From NCBI GenBank assembly GCA_942493245.1, contig OW818685.1:1-64000 (forward strand): 64,000 nt of DNA. The letters run 5' to 3'. Below the pieces are notes generated by a model. That model did not search any database and was not told the origin of the DNA. It was given only the letters and a program-made list of their open reading frames with translations. Origin of the DNA: DAOPYU01 sp942493245 (GTDB taxonomy: Bacteria; Sumerlaeota; Sumerlaeia; UBA8349). Position numbers and translations under genes: made by a program. Positions 26,411 through 35,235 of this stretch are shown piece after piece; the stretch's first letter is position 1; every line of letters begins with the position of its first letter.

Positions 26411-28573
26411 ATGGCGAATATCCTTACCGAACAGGACACGTTTTTTGGAACGATTGCCTTTCGCAATAAATTGATCTCGCGCGAGCAGTTGGGACAGGCC
26501 GTCTTGCTGGTTCAGACGACGCACGCGCGCATCCGCCTGGGTGAAGCCCTGGTGCGGACGGGCGCTTTGACGCCCCGGCAGGTCGAGGCCATCCTCGAGA
26601 TGCAGCAGCGACAACGTGAACTCCTCCAGCAGCAGGAGGAATCGCAACCCCCGGCGGAGGAACCCCAAACGCCGCCGCCCGGCCAGGAGCCTGAAAAACT
26701 GGAGGCCGCGACCGCCATCTCGGAGCGGGAAGACACATTGCCTCCGGGAAAACTGGTTTATCGGGTTCCGGAAGAGGTTGCAAGGGAGGCCGTGGCGGCG
26801 CCTGAAACCTCGGACGAAACGCCCGTTGCGGTTGCAGCGGAAGAGAAACCCGAGGTGACGCAACCCGATACGCTTCCGCCCGCGGCGCCAGAGGAATCTC
26901 TGGTCGCTCCCGCCCCGCCCCCTGTGGTCGAGTTGCCCGTGGCCGACGAAGACTTGAAGATCGAACGCATGTCCGAAGTGGATGTGAGCGGTGAGCGCGG
27001 GGACAGTTCCCCAACGGGGATTCAGTTGGAAGAAGCCTCGTCGGTGGACGACGAGATGTTGATCGAACGCCGTCCGACTCTCGAACCGTTGGAAGAATTG
27101 AAGCCGGTCTTGGAGTCATTGGCGGTGGAGACCCCCGAGCCTCTTCCCTCGGTTCAACCGGTTTCCGTTGCAGAGGAGGAAGTCAAGCCGGAGATCGTTT
27201 CCCCTCCCGTGCAACCGATTCCGAAACGGGAGCCTGAGGAAGACGCGGCTTTCTCTTCGTTGTTCTCGATGCCGGTCCTGCCTCCCGTGGGCGCTCCGGC
27301 CCGAGTGGAAGAGGCGCAGCCGGTCGAGGAACCCGCGCCGCAGGCGTTTTCTGCGCCGGAGCCCGAGCCGGTGGTTGTCCCCAAAGTGGAGCAACCGGCT
27401 GAATCGTCTTCTTCCGTCGCCCCGCCGCCTCCCGAGCCGGCTCCCGTAGTGGCCGAACCAAAAGAAGCGGAGCCTCCCGTCGCGGAAGTTTTTGTGGCGC
27501 GCGGACCGTTGTTCGACCTGTTGCGTGAGGTGCGCGCCATGGGGGCGTCGGATTTGCACATCAGCGCGGAGGTCCGTCCCTTTGTTCGAAAATCGGGGGC
27601 AATAACCCTTCTGGATCGCCCGGTCTTGTCCGCGCGGGACACGGAGAAAATGCTCTTTTCGGCCCTGACAAACCGTCAGAAGTTGGTATTGCTGGCGAAC
27701 AAGGGCATGGAATTCTGTCTGAATATCGAGGGAGAGGGGCGCTACCGCGCCACGATCGTGAAACAGCGTTGCGGGTGGGATGGTATTTTCCGTGTGGTGC
27801 GCTCGCGCGTGCCCACGGTTCAGGAACTGGGTCTGCCGGAGAGTGTGTGCCGCCTGACCGAGTACCACCAGGGGCTGGTGCTGGTGACCGGTCCGGGCAA
27901 TTCGGGCAAGACGACGACTCTCGCGGCGCTGGTGGACGCGGTCAACCGCTCGCGCGACGACCATATCATCACACTCGAACAGCCGATCGAATACGTGCAT
28001 GAGGCGCAGCATTGCCAGATCACGCAGCGCGAGATCGGGCCGCATTCCGAGTCGTTCGCGGCGGCGCTGCGCGGCGCGTTGCGCGAGGACCCCGACGTCA
28101 TCATGGTCGGGGAACTGCGCGACACCGACACCCTGTCCATGGCCATTTCGGCTTCCGAGACGGGTCATCTGGTGCTGGGCACTCTCCACACCACGTCGGC
28201 GGCTTCGACCGTTGGACGCGTCGTGGACGCGTTTCCGGTGGGGCAGCAGCAACAGATCCGGATGATGCTGTCCGAATCCATGCGAGGTATCCTGAGCCAG
28301 CGGCTGGTGCCGCGCAAAGATGGCCAGGGGGTGGTGCTGGCGCTGGAAATTCTCTTCGTCAATTCGGCGGTCTCTGCGCTCATTCGCGACAACAAGCCGT
28401 TCCAGTTGCCGTCGGTCATGCAGACGGCGCGCAAGATGGGGATGCAGCGGATGGAAGACGCTCTTCTGGATCTCTTGAATCAGGATTTGATCGAAGGGGT
28501 GGCCGCCTACCGTCTGGCGTCGAACAAGCAGCCCTTCGAGGCCTGGAATCCGGCTAAAGCGGGCGCGCGCTGA
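26411..28573 (+). CDS. PilT-type ATPase with N-terminal GspE/MshE-like domain and long disordered linker
   Basis: The 720-residue product has three parts. The first is a small helical N-terminal domain (residues 1-75; FFGTIAFRNKLISREQLGQA, resembling the N-terminal domain of type II secretion and pilus ATPases). The second is a long Pro/Glu/Ala/Val-rich low-complexity linker (about 76-360). The third is a C-terminal PilT-like ATPase core. Walker A is GPGNSGKTTT (Lys500), the Walker B region is DPDVIMVGELRD, and the His box is GTLHTTSAAST. The start at 26411 follows AGGAAAGGGG. The enzyme should power pilus retraction or a related twitching system. The linker length is unusual for PilT and may act as a tether. 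It is followed at 41 bases by a standard PilT. Confidence 0.88.
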   Translation: MANILTEQDTFFGTIAFRNKLISREQLGQAVLLVQTTHARIRLGEALVRTGALTPRQVEAILEMQQRQRELLQQQEESQPPAEEPQTPPPGQEPEKLEAATAISEREDTLPPGKLVYRVPEEVAREAVAAPETSDETPVAVAAEEKPEVTQPDTLPPAAPEESLVAPAPPPVVELPVADEDLKIERMSEVDVSGERGDSSPTGIQLEEASSVDDEMLIERRPTLEPLEELKPVLESLAVETPEPLPSVQPVSVAEEEVKPEIVSPPVQPIPKREPEEDAAFSSLFSMPVLPPVGAPARVEEAQPVEEPAPQAFSAPEPEPVVVPKVEQPAESSSSVAPPPPEPAPVVAEPKEAEPPVAEVFVARGPLFDLLREVRAMGASDLHISAEVRPFVRKSGAITLLDRPVLSARDTEKMLFSALTNRQKLVLLANKGMEFCLNIEGEGRYRATIVKQRCGWDGIFRVVRSRVPTVQELGLPESVCRLTEYHQGLVLVTGPGNSGKTTTLAALVDAVNRSRDDHIITLEQPIEYVHEAQHCQITQREIGPHSESFAAALRGALREDPDVIMVGELRDTDTLSMAISASETGHLVLGTLHTTSAASTVGRVVDAFPVGQQQQIRMMLSESMRGILSQRLVPRKDGQGVVLALEILFVNSAVSALIRDNKPFQLPSVMQTARKMGMQRMEDALLDLLNQDLIEGVAAYRLASNKQPFEAWNPAKAGAR

Positions 28574-28614
28574 GAAAACCGCAAGCGTTTCATACAAGGA
28601 AGGACCGGTGGAAA

Positions 28615-29676
28615 ATGGCGCAAATGGACAGATACTTCCGGGAAATCCTGACGCGGGGTGGATCGGACTTGCACCTGGCACAGGGGCAGCCACCCAAAAT
28701 GCGCCTCGGGGGTTCGATTGTGCGCATCGAGGACCAGACGCTCGACGCAGAGACCATCGAGGGGCTGCTGTCGGAAATCTGCGACAACGACCGTTGGGAC
28801 CGCTTCGTCGAAAAGGGCGATCTGGATTTTGCCTACGCTCTGGGTGAAGAAGCCCGCTTCCGAGCGAATTACTACCGCCATGTGCAGGGAATCGGCGGGA
28901 TCTTCCGGATCATCCCGAAAGAAATTCTCTCCATTGACAATCTGAAACTGCCCGAGGTGCTTCGCACTTTTGGCGATTTCCCCAATGGGATGGTTCTCGT
29001 GACCGGTCCTACGGGAAGCGGAAAGTCCACCACGCTGGCGGCCGTCATTGACCACATCAACCGCAACTACGAGCGTCACATCCTGACGATCGAAGAGCCG
29101 ATCGAGTTTGTGCATCCGAACCGGAAATCCATTCTGGTCCAGCGCGAAGTCGGGATAGATGTCGGGTCGTTCGGGCGGGCGCTGCGCGACGCGGGCCATT
29201 CGGATGTGGACGTGATTCTGGTGGGCGAAATGCGCGATCTGGAGACCATCAGCCTGGCGATCACCGCGGCGGAAGGCGGGACGCTCGTGTTCGGCACCCT
29301 GCACACCAACAGCGCGGCGAAGACGATTGACCGCATCATTGACGTGTTCCCCTCCGATCAGCAGGCGCAGGTGCGCACCATGCTGAGCGAATCGCTCAAG
29401 GCGGTCTGTTCGCAGCTCCTGCTGAAGCGCAAGGGAGGGGGACGCATCGCCGCCAACGAGATTCTGTTGCAGACGACCGCCCTCTCCAACATCATCCGCG
29501 AGGGGGGCGGGTTGAACAAACTGCACTCGGTCATGTTGTCGGGCAGGAGTATCGGGATGCAGATCATGGACGACGTGATTGAGGATTACCGCAGCCGGGG
29601 TCTGGTGTCCGGGAGCGAGGCCTACATGAAAGCGCTCGACAAGGAGCGTTTTGCGCTGCACCGGGACGAGGAGTAA
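28615..29676 (+). CDS. pilT: Pilus retraction ATPase PilT family
   Basis: The 353-residue protein has PilT family size and sequence. Landmarks are SDLHLAQGQPPKMRL at the N-terminus, Walker A GPTGSGKST (Lys137), the Asp box/Walker B segment DVDVILVGEMRDLET, the His box GTLHTNSAAKTIDRIID, and ALSNIIREGG near the C-terminus in the position of the PilT AIRNLIRE signature. It forms a hexamer driving retraction of type IV pili, and is cytoplasmic at the pilus base. It is co-directional with, and 41 bases after, the long-linker ATPase, so the two may be PilT/PilU-like partners. No pilin or assembly genes are nearby. Confidence 0.92.
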   Translation: MAQMDRYFREILTRGGSDLHLAQGQPPKMRLGGSIVRIEDQTLDAETIEGLLSEICDNDRWDRFVEKGDLDFAYALGEEARFRANYYRHVQGIGGIFRIIPKEILSIDNLKLPEVLRTFGDFPNGMVLVTGPTGSGKSTTLAAVIDHINRNYERHILTIEEPIEFVHPNRKSILVQREVGIDVGSFGRALRDAGHSDVDVILVGEMRDLETISLAITAAEGGTLVFGTLHTNSAAKTIDRIIDVFPSDQQAQVRTMLSESLKAVCSQLLLKRKGGGRIAANEILLQTTALSNIIREGGGLNKLHSVMLSGRSIGMQIMDDVIEDYRSRGLVSGSEAYMKALDKERFALHRDEE

Positions 29677-29729
29677 GCGCGGGCCGGGGCGAGGCGGGGG
29701 TGAGAGACAAAGAGGAGGTCGGGTTTCCA

Positions 29730-30794
29730 ATGGATATCGGGGTGGTTGGAGCGGGCATAGCGGGATTGTCGGCGGCGTGGTACCTGCGCCGCGCAGGGCA
29801 CCGCGTGGTTCTTTTCGAGCGCAATTACAAACCGGGCGGGCGCATGAACTCGCGCCGCAAGGCGGGTCTGGTGGTGGATCACGGCGATCGCTACTGGCGC
29901 CGGTCCGATGCGGTCCTCTATGAACTGATCGTCGAGAGCGGGTTGCAGGGAGAACTGCGCAGCATTGATCTGCCCGTTTTCGATCTGGGGAAAGACGGCG
30001 CGCTGTGCGAAAGCGTCGAGAAGGCCATTGACCAGGACCGGGTGGTTTTCCCGAACGGCCTGCTGTCCTTGCCCGAGGCGCTGCGCCGCACGGTGGGTGG
30101 GTTGTACTCGCTTGGGGTAGTGTCGGTCATCTGGGAGCCGTCGTCGGCCAAGTTTCAGGTTCATACCGATCCCCCCATCCGGCTGGTGGACACGGAAGTG
30201 GACGCAGTCGTGTTCGCGTGTCCGGCTCCCGAGGCGCTGGGGGTGAGTGAACCGATCCAGGGGATTTTGAACCCGGCGTTTGTGACGGGGTTGCGGCAGG
30301 TTGAATACACGCGCAGCCTGGTGATGATCGCGGCCATGGAAGCCTTTGAGCGACCCGGCTTTTACGGGGTCCGGTTGCCCCAGGGCAGTGGGTCGTTTCT
30401 GTCGTGGCTGGCGTTTGAGGACCAGAAGTGCCAGGGACGACAGGTCGAAGGGTGGGCTTCGATGGTGCTGCATCTGAATCCCGAGGCCAGCGAGGCTAAC
30501 TGGGACAGGGATGAGGACGAACTGATCGAGCAAACTTACTCCGAGGCGCGCCGCCTGGTGCCGCAATTGCCCGAACGGTGGCGCTGGGCGCGGTTCAAAC
30601 GCTGGCCGCTGGGCCGGCTGCGCAATGCCGAACAAATTCTGTATCCCGAAAAAGTACCCGCCGCCGACGCGGATGTTCTGGTCGAGTTTTGTGGCGACTA
30701 TCGGGCGGGCGACGGGGTCGAGGCCGCCGCGTCGAGCGGACGTGCCGCCGCCGAGTCGCTTCTGGCTAAAATGGCCCACCGGGTCAAGACCTGA
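29730..30794 (+). CDS. Renalase-like FAD-dependent oxidoreductase
   Basis: The 354-residue flavoprotein of the amine oxidase fold opens with the dinucleotide motif DIGVVGAGIAGLSAAWYL and the FERNYKPGGRM segment that binds the FAD ribose and adenine. A C-terminal FAD contact, CGDYRAGDGVEAAASSGRAAA, is typical of renalase-like proteins. ATG 29730 is used because AGAGGAGG precedes it and the nucleotide-binding motif begins at once; the GTG at 29700 would add ten unlikely residues. Its substrate is unknown; bacterial renalases oxidise isomeric dihydronicotinamides. There is no functional link to the neighbouring pilT genes beyond orientation. Confidence 0.85.
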   Translation: MDIGVVGAGIAGLSAAWYLRRAGHRVVLFERNYKPGGRMNSRRKAGLVVDHGDRYWRRSDAVLYELIVESGLQGELRSIDLPVFDLGKDGALCESVEKAIDQDRVVFPNGLLSLPEALRRTVGGLYSLGVVSVIWEPSSAKFQVHTDPPIRLVDTEVDAVVFACPAPEALGVSEPIQGILNPAFVTGLRQVEYTRSLVMIAAMEAFERPGFYGVRLPQGSGSFLSWLAFEDQKCQGRQVEGWASMVLHLNPEASEANWDRDEDELIEQTYSEARRLVPQLPERWRWARFKRWPLGRLRNAEQILYPEKVPAADADVLVEFCGDYRAGDGVEAAASSGRAAAESLLAKMAHRVKT

Positions 30795-31145
30795 CAAAGG
30801 GGGGAAATTGGATGCGAGCGAGCCGCCGTGTCGTCATCCCGATTTGTCTGGTTCTGGCGGGTCTCAGTCTTTAATAAGAGGTTCTTGGCGACGACTATAA
30901 CCACAAAAAACCCAGTTGAGGATGGAAAACGAGTCCTTTGTCTTTGCGTTATGGGTTAAAAAGGTTTTGACCCGGCCAACTTGGGTGAGAGGTTTTCTGA
31001 CTGCGCCAATCGGGAGATTGGCGATCCCGGGAACCGCCTTCTCCCTATAAAAAGGCCTTTCTGGGAGGGCGGGCGTCCCGCCCGCCTGAAAGAAAAACCG
31101 GACGAATAGGTGTTCAACTGCGGTATTCAGGTTTCTTCCCGTTAC
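30795..31145. repeat. Intergenic region with mosaic repeat copy
   Basis: Between convergent genes. It holds GCGCCAATCGGGAGATTGG (31003-31021), the GGGCGGGCG/CGCCCGCCC palindrome (31061-31091) and GTGTTCAACTGCGGT (31110-31124). The same modules recur at 19466, 25143, 38259 and 38302 in different combinations. No gene was seen. Confidence 0.7.
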
Positions 31146-32018
31146 TTATCCCTTCGGCACAAACTCGGGGTGGACCCCGGCGGGGATCAGACCGGCCTCG
31201 GCGGCGCGGCTCAGGAACTCCTCAAGGGCGCGGCGGCCCTTCTCGCCGTAGTCGAGGGTCAGATCGTTGACATACATGGCGACAAACTGGTCGGTGCGCG
31301 GGTGGTCCAGATTGCGCCCCCAGGCGCCGGCATGTTCCAGGGCCTCAAGGCGATGGTGGAGTCCCCACTCGACCGATTCGCGCAGGATGCGGTCCGCGTT
31401 CTGCAGCACCTCAAGTGGCAGGTCGCGGCGGATGGCATTGACTCCCAGCGGCAAGGGCAAACCGCCGGTTTCCTGCTCCCACCAGACTCCGAGGTCCAGA
31501 ATCAGGTGCAAACCCTGATCGGCATAGGTGAGTTGTCCTTCGTGGATCAAGAGGCCCGCCTGTGCTTGCCCTTCCGCGACCGTCTCGATAATCTGGTCAA
31601 AGGGTACCACCTGATAGTTGAACTCGCCAATCGCCAGTTGCAGGGCGAGAAAGGCGGAAGTTCGCTCGCCCGGAACGGCGATACAGATGTCTCCGGCTTC
31701 CCGCGAGAGGTCGGCGGGGGAGAATGGTTCGGACGCAACGATCATGGGACCGTAGCCTTGTCCCATACTGGCCCCGCTGTTGAGCAGGATGTAGCGGTCG
31801 GTCAGGTATGCATAGGCATGGGCCGACAAGGCCGTGATGTCGAGTTCGGAGCGCTGGGCCCGCTGGTTGAGCGTTTCGATGTCCTGCAGGATGTGTTCAA
31901 ACTCGTACCCGGGCGTTTCGAGACGGCCCCGCGCCAGCGCACAGAACATGAAGGCGTCGTCGGGGTCGGGGCTGTGCCCAAGGGTCAGACGGCGGGTGGG
32001 AGTGGGTGAATCGGTCAT
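31146..32018 (-). CDS. mqnD: Menaquinone biosynthesis protein, MqnD-like (1,4-dihydroxy-6-naphthoate synthase)
   Basis: The 290-residue protein belongs to the periplasmic-binding-fold MqnA/MqnD family, which acts in the futalosine route to menaquinone. MqnD converts cyclic dehypoxanthine futalosine to 1,4-dihydroxy-6-naphthoate. The N-terminal LTLGHSPDPDDAFMF is the MqnD hallmark, and SALSAHAYAYL-type and GYGPMIV segments follow. The start at 32018 is chosen from an AGAGGAA site ten bases upstream; an in-frame extension to 32072 lacks one. It is the only gene in this part of the window on the minus strand and has its own promoter. It implies a menaquinone-based respiratory chain, consistent with the cytochromes at the left end. 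Confidence 0.88.
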   Translation of the reverse strand: MTDSPTPTRRLTLGHSPDPDDAFMFCALARGRLETPGYEFEHILQDIETLNQRAQRSELDITALSAHAYAYLTDRYILLNSGASMGQGYGPMIVASEPFSPADLSREAGDICIAVPGERTSAFLALQLAIGEFNYQVVPFDQIIETVAEGQAQAGLLIHEGQLTYADQGLHLILDLGVWWEQETGGLPLPLGVNAIRRDLPLEVLQNADRILRESVEWGLHHRLEALEHAGAWGRNLDHPRTDQFVAMYVNDLTLDYGEKGRRALEEFLSRAAEAGLIPAGVHPEFVPKG

Positions 32019-32070
32019 GGGGGGAGTTCCTCTCTGCCAGTGTCGGCAAAAGCAATTCTGTTGCGCAATC

Positions 32071-32098
32071 ATCCTAGTCTGTGGATTGAAGAAGTCAA
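32071..32098 (-). promoter_or_regulatory. Putative sigma-70-type promoter for mqnD
   Basis: On the minus strand TTGACT (32098-32093) and TAGGAT (32076-32071) are separated by 16 bases. This would give a leader of about 45 bases before the ATG at 32018. The same TTGACTTCTT word forms the -35 region of the RloA promoter. Confidence 0.45.
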
Positions 32099-32399
32099 GG
32101 AAAAGGTCCGCAAAAGGGCTTGTCTATTTTCGGGAGGGGCCTTCCCGGCATTTGGGGAAAGCGCAAGGAAATGTCAGAAAGATACGGTTGTTTGTTGCGG
32201 TGGAATGCTGTTTTGTGTTTGATTGAGCGTGGTGTGAGAGTAAAATATCGCCGGGCTGGAAAAATAGAAACGGGTCGTGTCCGGAATCTGAAGATCGGGA
32301 GAGATTCGGGCGACCGCGCTTTTCTGGCGGGTGGGTCTGGGAAAACTCAGAATACCCGGTTTGTGCCGGGAGCATATCAGAGGGTTGTGTGGGATTCCT

Positions 32400-33653
32400 A
32401 TGCGCAATACGGTAGCGCTCGTGCTGGCGGGTGGCGTGAACGTGGGGTACTCGGTGCTGACGCACAATCGCGCGAAATCGGCCTTGCCCTTCTTTGGCCA
32501 TTTTCGCCTGGTGGACTTTGTGCTCACGAACCTGAGCCGTTCGGGCGTCAACAATGTCGGGGTCATGATTCAATACCTGCCGGGTTCCCTCATTGACCAT
32601 ATCGGGATCGGGCGAGCGTGGGATTTCGATTCCACGAACCGGCGCATCAAGTTGATGCCTCCGTTTGTCGGCATGGGGCGCACCGACTGGTACCGCGGTT
32701 CGGCGGACGCGATCTACCGCAACATGGATTTCATTCAGAACAACCGGGCGCACGACGTGCTGGTCGTATGCGCCGATCATGTTTATTGCATGGATTATCG
32801 TCCGATGCTCAACCTGCACCGCGAGCGCGGCGCCGATGTGACGATCATGACCACGCAGCGCCCGCAAGGCACCGACCCCCGGCACTATGGATACGTGACG
32901 GTGGGCGACCGGGGACGCGTGTCTGAGTTTGTGGAGAAGCCCAGCCAGCCCCCCGCGCACGATGTGGTTTCGACCGGCGTTTATTTGTTCCGGGCCGATC
33001 TGTTGTGCGACCGTCTGTACGAGATGCAGCGGATGTCTTCGGACCACCACCTGCCGACGGTGGTCGTCGAGCCGCTCGTGCGTGAAGGACGCGCCTTTGC
33101 CTGTTCTTTCGACGATGACTGGCATTACCTGCCCGATATCGAGTCCTACGTGACGTTCCACCAGCGTCTTCTGCGGGGCGAAAGCACCATCAGTCCCGAC
33201 CGCGATGCGGTCTTGACGGACCTGCGCGATCGCGATCTGGGCTCGCGCCCGGCGCCCTACTTCGGGCCGCTGTCCGAGGTTCAGGATTCGCTTGTGTCGC
33301 CGGGGTGTGTGGTCGAGGGCAAGGTGGTGCGGTCGGTGTTGTCGCCGGGCGTTCATGTGGCGCCCAAGGCCGTCGTGCGCGACTGCATCCTCTTCCACGA
33401 TTGTTTTGTGGGGCAGGGCGCAAAACTGGACGGTGTGGTGAGCGACAAGGATGTGCGGTTCGATTCGTTCTGCCGGGTGGGCGCCCCCCTGCCCGATTCG
33501 GCCAATATCCGGGCCGGGCAATTGACCGTGGTGGGCAAAAGCGCCCGGGTGATGCAGGGGGTGGCGATCGAAGCGGGCCGAGAGGTGCCGATCCGCCAGG
33601 TGGTGACACGAGAGTGGGACTGGAACGCGCAAGGTTCCGCCGCGCGGCTTTGA
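32400..33653 (+). CDS. GlgC/GlgD-like nucleotidyltransferase with degenerate active-site loop
   Basis: The 417-residue protein has a sugar-nucleotide transferase domain plus a left-handed beta-helix tail, like glucose-1-phosphate adenylyltransferase. The signature loop reads AGGVNVGYSVL instead of AGGxGxRLxxL, so the phosphate-binding Arg is absent. RAKSALPFF replaces RAKPAVPFG. The catalytic Asp region is kept as CADHVYCMDY, and FVEKP is intact. The following gene is a canonical GlgC, so this looks like a GlgD-type regulatory or non-catalytic partner. Start 32400 begins directly with the beta-strand of the fold, although no strong ribosome site is visible. It could instead use a different sugar phosphate. 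Confidence 0.82.
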   Translation: MRNTVALVLAGGVNVGYSVLTHNRAKSALPFFGHFRLVDFVLTNLSRSGVNNVGVMIQYLPGSLIDHIGIGRAWDFDSTNRRIKLMPPFVGMGRTDWYRGSADAIYRNMDFIQNNRAHDVLVVCADHVYCMDYRPMLNLHRERGADVTIMTTQRPQGTDPRHYGYVTVGDRGRVSEFVEKPSQPPAHDVVSTGVYLFRADLLCDRLYEMQRMSSDHHLPTVVVEPLVREGRAFACSFDDDWHYLPDIESYVTFHQRLLRGESTISPDRDAVLTDLRDRDLGSRPAPYFGPLSEVQDSLVSPGCVVEGKVVRSVLSPGVHVAPKAVVRDCILFHDCFVGQGAKLDGVVSDKDVRFDSFCRVGAPLPDSANIRAGQLTVVGKSARVMQGVAIEAGREVPIRQVVTREWDWNAQGSAARL

Positions 33654-33689
33654 GCGCGCAATTCGGGAAACGGATGTGAGAGTGGCGGC

Positions 33690-34976
33690 ATGAGTGAAGC
33701 GATCGCAATGGTCTTGGCGGGTGGTCAGGGAAGCCGGCTCTCGATTCTTTCGGAGCACCGGGCCAAACCCGCGGTGCCCTTTGGCAGCAACTACCGGATT
33801 ATTGATTTTGTGCTGAGCAATATCATGCATTCCGGCATTCCCTATGCGGGGATTCTGACACAATACAAACCGTATTCGCTGATGACGCATATCGGTTCAG
33901 GCGAATCATGGGGTTTCACGAGCCGCCAGTCGGTTCTCAAAATCCTGCCTCCCTACCGGGGGACCACTGCGGGCGACTGGTACGCCGGCACCGCCGACGC
34001 GATCTACCAGAACCTTTCATTCATCAGCCGCTTCGATGTGGATACGGTACTCGTGCTTTCCGGGGACCATATCTACAACATGAATTACAGCGACCTGGTC
34101 GAGTTTCACAAACGCCACAAGGCGGATGTGACCATCGCCACGCAACCCGTTCCGTGGGAGGAAACCTCGCGGTTCGGTGTGCTGAAAAGCGACAAGACCG
34201 GGCGCATCGAAGGCTTTCAGGAAAAACCCAAGGCGGACCCGATTTCAAATCAGGCCAATCTCGGAATTTACGTTTTCCGGCGCGCTTTTCTCGAAGAACG
34301 GCTCCGTGAGGACGCGCAGGACCCCACCTCGACGCACGATTTCGGGAAAGACCTCATCCCCCGGATGGTGGGGGAAAGTCGGTGTTACGCCTTTGAATTT
34401 TCCCACTACTGGCGCGATGTCGGAACGCTCGAATCGTACTGGGAGGCCAACATGGAATGCCTCAATCCCCGGGGCGGGCTGGATCTGGACGCCTGGCGGG
34501 TCCATACCAACTGGGTGGACGAGCCCTCGCACTTCCACATGCCCTCGCATATTTACGGAAACGGAACGATTGTCAATTCGCTTGTCGGCAAGGGGTCGTC
34601 GGTGCGCGGTCGGGTCATCAACAGTATTCTGTTCCGCGGTGTCGAAATTTGCGAAGGGGCCGAAGTGCGCGATTCCGTTCTGATGGACGGTGCGCGGGTG
34701 GGGCCGGGCGCCCGAGTGTCGCGCCTCATTTCGGACAAATTTGTCGAGATCGGCGCGCAGAGTGTGGTCGGCCAGAAAGAAACCGACACGCCACCGCCCA
34801 ACCTCGAACATCCCGATCTTCTGGCGTCGGGATTGACCCTGATCGGGCGGTACTCGAAGACGCCGGAGAGTTACCGGATTGGTCTGAATTGTCTGGTCTA
34901 TCCCGACCTCGGACCCGAATGTTTCCCGGCGGAGTCTCTGCCCTCGGGCGGCTCTATTTACAACCACCAGGGATAA
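33690..34976 (+). CDS. glgC: Glucose-1-phosphate adenylyltransferase
   Basis: The 428-residue enzyme makes ADP-glucose for glycogen synthesis. Active-site landmarks are intact: AGGQGSRLSIL with RAKPAVPFG at the N-terminus, DWYAGTADAIYQN, the catalytic Asp in LSGDHIYNMNY, GFQEKPK and HYWRDVGTLESYWEAN. The C-terminal part is a left-handed beta-helix with hexapeptide-type repeats. It starts 36 bases after the degenerate paralogue, implying co-expression and perhaps a hetero-oligomer. No glgA or glgB lies in the window. Confidence 0.93.
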   Translation: MSEAIAMVLAGGQGSRLSILSEHRAKPAVPFGSNYRIIDFVLSNIMHSGIPYAGILTQYKPYSLMTHIGSGESWGFTSRQSVLKILPPYRGTTAGDWYAGTADAIYQNLSFISRFDVDTVLVLSGDHIYNMNYSDLVEFHKRHKADVTIATQPVPWEETSRFGVLKSDKTGRIEGFQEKPKADPISNQANLGIYVFRRAFLEERLREDAQDPTSTHDFGKDLIPRMVGESRCYAFEFSHYWRDVGTLESYWEANMECLNPRGGLDLDAWRVHTNWVDEPSHFHMPSHIYGNGTIVNSLVGKGSSVRGRVINSILFRGVEICEGAEVRDSVLMDGARVGPGARVSRLISDKFVEIGAQSVVGQKETDTPPPNLEHPDLLASGLTLIGRYSKTPESYRIGLNCLVYPDLGPECFPAESLPSGGSIYNHQG

Positions 34977-35121
34977 GTTCTTGTCTCCAGAGAATATCCT
35001 GACCGTTGAGTTGCAGGCGTTTCCCAACAACAGGAAAGTGGACGGGATACGGCGGTTGAGACGGGGGAAAAATGACCTGACGGGAAAAGGGTTCCGGGTT
35101 ATTCCTTCCGTGAACGAATCG

Positions 35122-35191
35122 GTAGGGGCGGGTTTCAAACCCGCCCACCTCGATCCGGGACCTTTACCGGGGGGGTGAAACCCGCCCCTAC
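35122..35191. repeat. Palindromic repeat with GGGGCGGGTTTCA ends
   Basis: The element begins GTAGGGGCGGGTTTCA and ends with its inverse TGAAACCCGCCCCTAC. It contains an inner ACCCGCCCACC arm. A perfect 12-bp-arm relative lies at 38154-38182 and a GGGCGGAC variant at 19196-19217. Confidence 0.75.
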
Positions 35192-35235
35192 GGGGATTCC
35201 GATTCGGAATACGGAAAAACGCAGCGGAGGTACGC

